Shown here piece after piece: positions 58,982 through 64,000 of a stretch of 64,000 nucleotides of DNA. Numbering within the stretch: the stretch's first letter is position 1; the number at the start of each line of letters is the position of its first letter. Position numbers and translations under genes: made by a program. The notes below the pieces were generated by a model that saw only the letters and a list, made by a program, of their open reading frames with translations, was not told the origin of the DNA and searched no databases. Source of the DNA: Paenibacillus sp. GTDB taxonomy: Bacteria > Bacteroidota > Bacteroidia > Bacteroidales > Muribaculaceae. The stretch is taken from NCBI GenBank assembly GCA_023663345.1, contig JAMPHR010000003.1, forward strand, positions 26,989 to 90,988, given 5' to 3'.

Positions 58982-60163
58982 CTACTGCTCAGCACGCTCT
59001 ATGGCCATTCGTAATTGCTCCAGTGCGCGGTGAATCACCGAGCGGGGTGCGCCGGCGTTTAGGCGCATGAATCCCTCTCCTCCGGGGCCGAACATTTCGC
59101 CGTCGTTGAGGGCCAGGCGGGCTTTCTTCACGAACAGGTCGTTGAGCGCTTCGTGGTCGAGCCCGAGTCCCCGGCAGTCGAGCCATACCAGGAACGAGGC
59201 CTGTGGTCTCAACGGCTTGATTGCGGGGATATGTTCACGGCAATAATCGATGATATAGTCGATGTTCCCCTCCACATATTTCAGCATCTCGCGTCTCCAT
59301 TCGTCCCCCTGGCTGAAGGCCGCGATAGTGGCGATGGGTGCAAACATGGTAGGCTCGTTAAGCTCGTTGGCCTGGAGCCAGCCGTAGAAGCGTTCACGCA
59401 ATTGGGGATTGGGCACGATGGCGTAGGAGCTTACTATGCCGGCTATGTTGAACGTCTTGGAGGGCGCACCGAATGTGATACTGCACTCCGCGGCCTCGGG
59501 CGAGACTGATGCGAAGGGGATATGCTTGTTGTCCCACAGAGCCATGTCGCAATGTATCTCATCCGAGATCACTATTATGCCGTGACGGTGGCATATCTCG
59601 GCGAGGCGTGCGAGCGTGGCGCGGTCCCAGGTGATTCCGGCGGGGTTGTGGGGATTGGACAGAATCAGCATCCTGCACTTGTCATCGATCACGCTTTCGA
59701 GATGGTCCAGATCCATGCTGTAGCTCCCGTCGGGGTTCTCTATGAGAGGATTGTTCACAACCTCGCGTCCGTTCCCCTCGGGGGTGAGACGGAACGGATG
59801 ATACACAGGAGGCTGTATTATCACCTTCTCATCGGGCTTCACGAACACATTGATGGCCATGCCTATCCCTTTCACTATGCCGGGGATATATGTGAGCCAT
59901 TCGCGTTCCACCTTCCACCCGTGATGATCGGCTATCCAGCGCATCACTGTGGGCCAGTACTCGGCGGGCTCCACCGTGTAGCCATACAGTGAGTGGTCGA
60001 GCCGTTTGCGCAGGGCCTCGGTGATGAATTGCGGGGTCTCGAAATCCATGTCGGCCACCCACAGTGGCAACAGGTCGGCGTCGCCGTAACGCTCCTCGAG
60101 CACATCATATTTCAATGCGCCCGTGCCTCGGCGGTCTATTATCTTGTCGAAGTCGTATTTCAT
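58982..60163 (-). CDS. PatB/MalY-type PLP C-S lyase or aminotransferase
   Basis: A 393-residue fold type I PLP enzyme of the MalY/PatB subgroup, cystathionine beta-lyases. Typical segments are KYDFDKIIDRRGTGALKYD, PLWVADMDFETP, HSLYGYT, ILSNPHNPAGITW, VISDEIHCDMAL and FGAPSKTFNIAG with the PLP lysine at residue 236. The start at 60163 (MKYDFDK) is the family start; a longer frame to 60223 overlaps the upstream gene. It follows a trans-sulfuration enzyme gene by 25 bp, so both are likely to act in methionine/cysteine metabolism. Confidence 0.88.
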   Translation of the reverse strand: MKYDFDKIIDRRGTGALKYDVLEERYGDADLLPLWVADMDFETPQFITEALRKRLDHSLYGYTVEPAEYWPTVMRWIADHHGWKVEREWLTYIPGIVKGIGMAINVFVKPDEKVIIQPPVYHPFRLTPEGNGREVVNNPLIENPDGSYSMDLDHLESVIDDKCRMLILSNPHNPAGITWDRATLARLAEICHRHGIIVISDEIHCDMALWDNKHIPFASVSPEAAECSITFGAPSKTFNIAGIVSSYAIVPNPQLRERFYGWLQANELNEPTMFAPIATIAAFSQGDEWRREMLKYVEGNIDYIIDYCREHIPAIKPLRPQASFLVWLDCRGLGLDHEALNDLFVKKARLALNDGEMFGPGGEGFMRLNAGAPRSVIHRALEQLRMAIERAEQ

Positions 60164-60188
60164 ATCTCGTTTGTTGTTGATTGCGGTG

Positions 60189-61367
60189 TCAGTTTTTTTC
60201 CAAAGCCTGCCTGATGTCTTCAAACAGATCGTCGGGATCCTCCAGGCCTATCGAGAGGCGTATGGTGGTGTCGAGTATATCCATGCTGTCGCGCTGGGCC
60301 TGGGTGAGCGGGCCGAAAATCGTGCTCGCCGGATGTATGGCGAGCGACTTGTTGTCAAACAGGTTGGTGGCGCGACGTATCAGCCTGAGATTGTCGATAA
60401 AGGCGTAGCAAGCCTCCTTGTCCTCGAGATCTATGGTGAGCATCGCACCGGCCGTTGGGCCAAACTGTCGTCGGGCCAGTTCGTGGTAAGGATTATCGGG
60501 CAGGCCTATGTAGTTTACGCTCTTTATGCCGGGAAGTCCACCGAGCTGTCGGGCGAGCGTCATGGCGTTGGTGGCCTGTATGCGGTATCTTGCATCGAGC
60601 GTCTCCAACCCAAGAGTCTGCATATAGGCGGCATGGGGTGTCATGTAGGCACCGAGATTCAGCAACATCTCCTTCCTTATTCTCCGTCCGAAACCCTCGC
60701 AAGTGCCATAGTCGATGATGAGGCCTCCGAGCGAGGTCGCTCCGCCCGAGATGTATTTGGTGCTCGACACCACTTCGATATCTATGCCCAACTCGCGGGC
60801 GTCAAATTCGGTAAACGGTATCATGGTGGTGTCGGCTATGAGCGGTATCCCATGCTTGCGGCATATAGCCGATAGCGCTTTCAGGTCGGCCACCTCCATC
60901 TGTGGATTGGTGATGATCTCGAGATACAGGCAACAGGTGTCACCGTCCACGTCCCTTTCCACTTCCGCTATATTGGTGAGATCACACAGGTGCGCCCCCA
61001 CTCCGAAACGACTCAGCGTGTCGGTGATAAGCAGATATGTGTTGCCAAACATGTGGCGTGATGTCACGATATTGCGCCCTGTCGAGGCTACGGCCATCAG
61101 CGCATTGCTTATGGCTGCCATTCCCGAGCTGAATGCGATCACGTCGTCGGCTCCGGTCAGAGCCTTCACCTTGTTTTCGAAATATATTACCGTCGGATTG
61201 GTTACGCGTGAGTAGTCGGGGGCATCGGTGCGTCCGCAGAAAGCATCGGCCATCACCTCGGCGTTGTCAAATTCATAGGCCGCGGTGTGATACACAGGCA
61301 TACTCAGGGCGTTGTAAGCGTCGCGGCTCTGATATTGCGAGTGTAGGGCAATAGTCTGCTTTTTCAT
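60189..61367 (-). CDS. Cys/Met-metabolism PLP enzyme (cystathionine gamma-synthase/lyase family)
   Basis: A 392-residue trans-sulfuration family enzyme. Features are YHTAAYEFDNAEVM, DYSRVTNPTVIYFENKVKAL, the FSSGMAAISNAL helix, IITNPQMEVAD, PLIADTTMIPF and the PLP lysine K204 in SSTKYISGGATSLGG. Reactions in this family include cystathionine gamma-synthase, gamma-lyase, methionine gamma-lyase and O-acetylhomoserine sulfhydrylase; sequence alone does not separate them here. Pairing with a MalY-type beta-lyase fits methionine synthesis via cystathionine. A TAACTTTG element lies just upstream. Confidence 0.88.
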   Translation of the reverse strand: MKKQTIALHSQYQSRDAYNALSMPVYHTAAYEFDNAEVMADAFCGRTDAPDYSRVTNPTVIYFENKVKALTGADDVIAFSSGMAAISNALMAVASTGRNIVTSRHMFGNTYLLITDTLSRFGVGAHLCDLTNIAEVERDVDGDTCCLYLEIITNPQMEVADLKALSAICRKHGIPLIADTTMIPFTEFDARELGIDIEVVSSTKYISGGATSLGGLIIDYGTCEGFGRRIRKEMLLNLGAYMTPHAAYMQTLGLETLDARYRIQATNAMTLARQLGGLPGIKSVNYIGLPDNPYHELARRQFGPTAGAMLTIDLEDKEACYAFIDNLRLIRRATNLFDNKSLAIHPASTIFGPLTQAQRDSMDILDTTIRLSIGLEDPDDLFEDIRQALEKN

Positions 61368-61392
61368 TTGTGTGTTATGATTGATTGTGTGG

Positions 61393-61400
61393 CAAAGTTA
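61393..61400 (-). promoter_or_regulatory. -7 promoter element for PLP enzyme pair
   Basis: On the minus strand TAACTTTG matches TAnnTTTG, 25 bp from the ATG at 61367, divergent from the ybaK promoter. Confidence 0.6.
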
Positions 61401-61464
61401 GAAATAAAATGGCACTGACTGTCATAATTTGCCCCCTAAAATTGCAATATCGTTGGTGATTTAA

Positions 61465-61472
61465 TAAATTTG
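61465..61472 (+). promoter_or_regulatory. -7 promoter element for ybaK, leaderless arrangement
   Basis: TAAATTTG matches TAnnTTTG and ends only 4 bp before the ybaK ATG at 61477. Confidence 0.55.
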
Positions 61473-61476
61473 CAGT

Positions 61477-61974
61477 ATGAACCATAAGGATAAGGTAACT
61501 AAAACCAATGCGGCGCGTCTGCTCGACAAGGCCGGGATCGCTTACGGATTGATCCCCTATACAGTTGACCCCGACAATCTCGCGGCCGATCAAGTGGCCG
61601 CCGAGCTCGGCGAGGATATTAACACCGTGTTCAAGACTTTGGTGCTCCATGGCGAGAAGGTGGGCTATTTCGTGTGTGTGGTGCCCGGAAATATGGAGGT
61701 CGATCTCAAGAAAGCGGCCCGTGTGGCCGGCGCGAAGAAAGCCGATCTCATACCTATGAAGGATCTGCTTGGTGTGACCGGATATATACGTGGAGGCTGT
61801 TCGCCAATAGGAATGAAGAAGCCATTCCCCACATTCTTCCACTCCACCGTTCTCGATTACACCGATATCTACGTGTCGGCCGGTGTGCGTGGCCTGCAAA
61901 TCAAAATCGCCCCCGATCAATTAGTAAAATTCTGCAACGCTTCTGTGGCAGATATTGCCACATTGAGTTTATAG
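61477..61974 (+). CDS. ybaK: YbaK/EbsC-type aminoacyl-tRNA deacylase
   Basis: A 165-residue editing protein that hydrolyses mischarged Cys-tRNA(Pro) or related species. Conserved segments are NAARLLDKAGIAYGLIPYTV, VFKTLVLHGEKVGYFVCVVPG, with the catalytic Lys in the KTL strand, KKADLIPMKDLLGVTGYIRGGCSPIG and the C-terminal RGLQIKIAPDQLVKF. Length is normal. Its last three codons and stop lie inside the left octamer array that flanks the downstream S23 gene, so that array abuts the true end of the protein. Confidence 0.93.
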   Translation: MNHKDKVTKTNAARLLDKAGIAYGLIPYTVDPDNLAADQVAAELGEDINTVFKTLVLHGEKVGYFVCVVPGNMEVDLKKAARVAGAKKADLIPMKDLLGVTGYIRGGCSPIGMKKPFPTFFHSTVLDYTDIYVSAGVRGLQIKIAPDQLVKFCNASVADIATLSL

Positions 61975-61997
61975 GTTTATAAGTTTAAAGGTTTAAA
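61967..61997 (+). repeat. Left octamer array (GGTTTAWA-type), four units
   Basis: Four tandem near-identical units: GTTTATA, GGTTTATA, AGTTTAAA, GGTTTAAA. An inverted counterpart lies at 62389-62418 on the other side of the S23 gene. Confidence 0.75.
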
Positions 61998-62000
61998 TTA

Positions 62001-62375
62001 ATGGATGAATTCTCGTTTGAAAAACTTCAGGCGTATCAATATGCAAAAGTTTTGACTAAGGAAGTTTATAATTTTTGCAGAGATTTCCCTGAACATGAGC
62101 GATTTGCTTTGTGTAGCCAGATACGAAGAGCAATTGTTTCCGTACCATCTAATATTGCAGAAGGATGTGGTCGGAGATCTTTAAAAGAGAAAATTCATTT
62201 TATTGAAATTGCGTTCGGGTCTCTCTATGAGACATATTGCCAATTGGAAATCGCTACTGATTTAGGGTACTCATCGATGGATAAATTGATATCTATAAAG
62301 CCGAAATTCCTTTCTTTATCAAGGATGCTTAATGCGTTGAGTAAAAGCTATGAAGAAAAACTAAATTTAAAATAA
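62001..62375 (+). CDS. Four-helix-bundle protein (S23/IVP family)
   Basis: A 124-residue protein of the S23 (23S rRNA intervening-sequence protein) four-helix-bundle family. It shows FEKLQAYQYAKVLTKEVY, FALCSQIRRAIVSVPSNIAEG, the family hallmark near residues 38-58, and FIEIAFGSLYETYCQLEIAT. The gene is visibly more AT-rich than its neighbours and uses different codons, suggesting transfer. It is framed by inverted arrays of a GGTTTAWA octamer, 3 bp before its start and 13 bp after its stop. Members also occur in retroelement accessory proteins (Avd); no reverse transcriptase is present here. Function is unknown. Confidence 0.88.
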   Translation: MDEFSFEKLQAYQYAKVLTKEVYNFCRDFPEHERFALCSQIRRAIVSVPSNIAEGCGRRSLKEKIHFIEIAFGSLYETYCQLEIATDLGYSSMDKLISIKPKFLSLSRMLNALSKSYEEKLNLK

Positions 62376-62388
62376 ACCCTGCGGAGCC

Positions 62389-62418
62389 ATAAACCTATAA
62401 ACCTTTAAACCTATAAAC
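62389..62418 (-). repeat. Right octamer array, inverted relative to left
   Basis: The reverse complement reads GTTTATA, GGTTTAAA, GGTTTATA, GGTTTAT: the same four-unit octamer pattern as 61967-61997 in opposite orientation, with a few base differences. Confidence 0.75.
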
Positions 62419-62430
62419 TATATTTAGATA

Positions 62431-63504
62431 ATGAATAGAATAGGAATCGTATTTTCGTTTACAGGCTTCGGAGAAAGCCACGGAGCTGCCATAGGTGGAG
62501 TCATTGACGGAATGCCGGCCGGAGTGAGGATTGACCTCGATGCTGTTCAGCACGAACTCGACCGCCGCAAGCCGGGCCAGTCGGCTATAACCACAGCCCG
62601 CAAGGAGAGCGATACCGTCGAGGTGCTTTCCGGACTGATGGACGGCGTTACCACCGGTTGCCCCATCGGTTTTATCATACGCAACGAGAATCAGCACTCG
62701 TCCGACTACGACCATTTGCGCGACACCTTCCGTCCGTCTCATGCCGATTATACCTACACTGCCAAATATGGTCTGCGCGACCATCGTGGCGGTGGCCGAT
62801 CGAGTGCCCGCGAGACTGCAACCCGCGTAGTGGCCGGAGCCTTTGCCCGTCAGGCCCTCTCGCAAATGGGCATTTCCATTCAGGCTTACACCTCGCAGGT
62901 GGGAGCCATCCGCACCGCCGATGATTACCGTGAGCTCGACCTCTCTCTCATCGACAGCAACCCGGTGCGTTGCCCCGATCCGGCCAAGGCTTCCGAGATG
63001 GAGGCGCTGATCCTCGATGTCAAGCGGGCCGGCGATACCATCGGTGGCGTTGTAACCTGTGTGGTCAAGGGTGCGCCCGTTGGGCTCGGCGAGCCGGTGT
63101 TCGGACGCCTTGGTGCTCGTCTTGCCGACGCCATGATGAGCATTAATGCCACCAAGGGATTTGAATACGGACAGGGATTCCGCGGGGTTGAGCTCCGTGG
63201 TAGCGAGTGCATCGACACTTTTGTAAACGACAATGGTCGCATCTCCACCCTCACCAACAATTCCGGTGGCATACAGGGTGGCATTTCCAATGGCCAGGAC
63301 ATATATTTCCGCGTGGCCTTCAAGCCCGTGGCCACCCTCATGCGCGATGTCGAGACTGTGGATTGCAACGGCAACCCGGTAGTGGTCAAAGGCAAGGGCC
63401 GTCACGATCCTTGCGTAGTGCCCCGCGCCGTCCCCATTGTCGAGGCCATGACTGCCATTGTGCTTCTCGACGCTGTGTTGCTCAACCGTGCCGCCCGCCT
63501 GTGA
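62431..63504 (+). CDS. aroC: Chorismate synthase
   Basis: A 357-residue FMN-dependent enzyme that converts EPSP to chorismate, the last common step of aromatic amino acid synthesis. Signature segments are [22 protein letters not shown] (in part) near residue 10, [44 protein letters not shown] and [16 protein letters not shown], with [19 protein letters not shown] close to the end. Length is normal. It begins 12 bp after the right octamer array and is followed by the radical SAM gene with a 1-bp gap. Confidence 0.97.
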   Translation: MNRIGIVFSFTGFGESHGAAIGGVIDGMPAGVRIDLDAVQHELDRRKPGQSAITTARKESDTVEVLSGLMDGVTTGCPIGFIIRNENQHSSDYDHLRDTFRPSHADYTYTAKYGLRDHRGGGRSSARETATRVVAGAFARQALSQMGISIQAYTSQVGAIRTADDYRELDLSLIDSNPVRCPDPAKASEMEALILDVKRAGDTIGGVVTCVVKGAPVGLGEPVFGRLGARLADAMMSINATKGFEYGQGFRGVELRGSECIDTFVNDNGRISTLTNNSGGIQGGISNGQDIYFRVAFKPVATLMRDVETVDCNGNPVVVKGKGRHDPCVVPRAVPIVEAMTAIVLLDAVLLNRAARL

Positions 63505-63505
63505 T

Positions 63506-64000
63506 ATGAAGCATTTCAGGGATTTCTCCGATTTTCTTGCCGATCATTTCCCCGGCAAGATGCAGAAACTGTCGGTCAATGCCGGCTTTTCGTGCCCCAA
63601 CCGCGACGGCACCAAAGGCACCGGAGGATGCACCTATTGCAACAACCTCTCGTTCAGCCCCGGTTACTGCCGTCCGGTCCTGGGTGTGACTCAGCAGCTC
63701 GAGGAGGGCAAGCGGTTCTTTGCCCGCAAGTATCCCCACATGCGCTATCTGGCCTATTTCCAGTCATATACCTCTACTCACACGGCCGACATATCCCGAC
63801 TCATGGACATGTACAGCGAGGCATGTGCCGTGGATGGAGTGGACGGTGTGATCATAGGCACGCGCCCCGACTGTATGCCCGACGCGCTCCTGGAGCAGCT
63901 GCGTGAACTTCCTTGGTCTATGATCGAGTATGGAGCCGAATCCTCCCACGATTCCACCCTTGCGCTCATCAACCGTTGCCACACATGGGCCGAGACCGCC
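63506..64000 (+). CDS. Radical SAM protein (TIGR01212/YhcC-like), cut by window edge
   Basis: The first 165 codons of a radical SAM protein. The cluster motif spans CPNRDGTKGTGGCTYC near residues 30-45 (CX11CxxC), the wide spacing seen in the YhcC/TIGR01212 family. It is followed by YLAYFQSYTSTHTADI and VDGVIIGTRPDCMPDALLEQL and the start of the ESSHDSTLALINR segment. It begins 1 bp after aroC and is probably co-transcribed. Function in this family is not established; the C-terminal part lies outside the window. Confidence 0.88.
   Translation, partial: MKHFRDFSDFLADHFPGKMQKLSVNAGFSCPNRDGTKGTGGCTYCNNLSFSPGYCRPVLGVTQQLEEGKRFFARKYPHMRYLAYFQSYTSTHTADISRLMDMYSEACAVDGVDGVIIGTRPDCMPDALLEQLRELPWSMIEYGAESSHDSTLALINRCHTWAETA

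Noticed and set aside
61967..62418. Octamer arrays as a CRISPR or as rRNA intervening sequence
   Set aside because: Units are 8 bp and contiguous without spacers, and no rRNA sequence flanks the S23 gene.

Overview
The window looks like a chromosomal segment of a Bacteroidales bacterium, most likely of the Muribaculaceae (S24-7) group. The evidence is moderately GC-rich coding sequence, two SusC/SusD pairs, a eukaryote-type (GT3) glycogen synthase, a Nudix-type sugar regulator, a C-terminal tail of the 'YYDLQGRKV...GIYIRR' kind, and many promoters with the Bacteroidetes -7 element TAnnTTTG. The genus assignment is inference. I saw no rRNA, tRNA, CRISPR array or insertion sequence.

Layout. 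1-5.2 kb (minus strand): glycogen phosphorylase (cut by the window edge), glycogen synthase, a family 2 glycosyltransferase and a polyprenyl diphosphate synthase. 5.3-9.3 kb: DNA polymerase I with an apparently dead proofreading domain, a DUF59 protein and an LpxH-like hydrolase. 9.3-9.9 kb: a long intergenic region with a short orphan transcription unit. 9.9-22.0 kb: a zinc metalloprotease and a polysaccharide-utilisation locus (SusC, SusD, a propeller-like secreted protein, a SusB-like GH97, a lipoprotein). 22.0-25.1 kb: an HD protein, a membrane acyltransferase and an OmpA-family porin. 25.4-33.8 kb: xylose genes (Nudix regulator, xylB, xylA, xylE) followed by hexuronate genes (kdgA, uxuA, SDR mannonate oxidoreductase); together they fit catabolism of glucuronoxylan sugars. 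34-41 kb: ispD, recG, a ROK kinase, rpmB-rpmG-DUF4295 and a PurF-like protein lacking its catalytic cysteine. 41.1-46.7 kb: a second SusC/SusD locus with a DUF4465 lipoprotein. 46.7-52.8 kb (minus): a tightly coupled holB-addB-hemW run plus a CpsB-like phosphatase. 52.9-55.4 kb: patatin and GH13. 55.5-61.4 kb (minus): GT32, pnp, and two PLP enzymes of sulfur amino acid metabolism. 61.5-64 kb: ybaK, an AT-rich four-helix-bundle (S23) gene between inverted octamer arrays, aroC, and a radical SAM gene cut by the window edge.

The most interesting result is a pair of homopolymer tracts that look like phase-variation (contingency) switches. A C10 run lies six codons into the membrane acyltransferase, and a G9 run lies ten codons into the second SusC. 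In both genes the conserved N-terminus (the acyltransferase LDVVR segment; the SusC signal peptide and CarboxypepD-reg domain) is in a different frame from the only plausible ATG. A one-base change in the tract (C11, or G8) restores a full-length protein. Both genes are therefore written here in the OFF phase, and both products act at the cell surface. A homopolymer sequencing error is the main alternative explanation.
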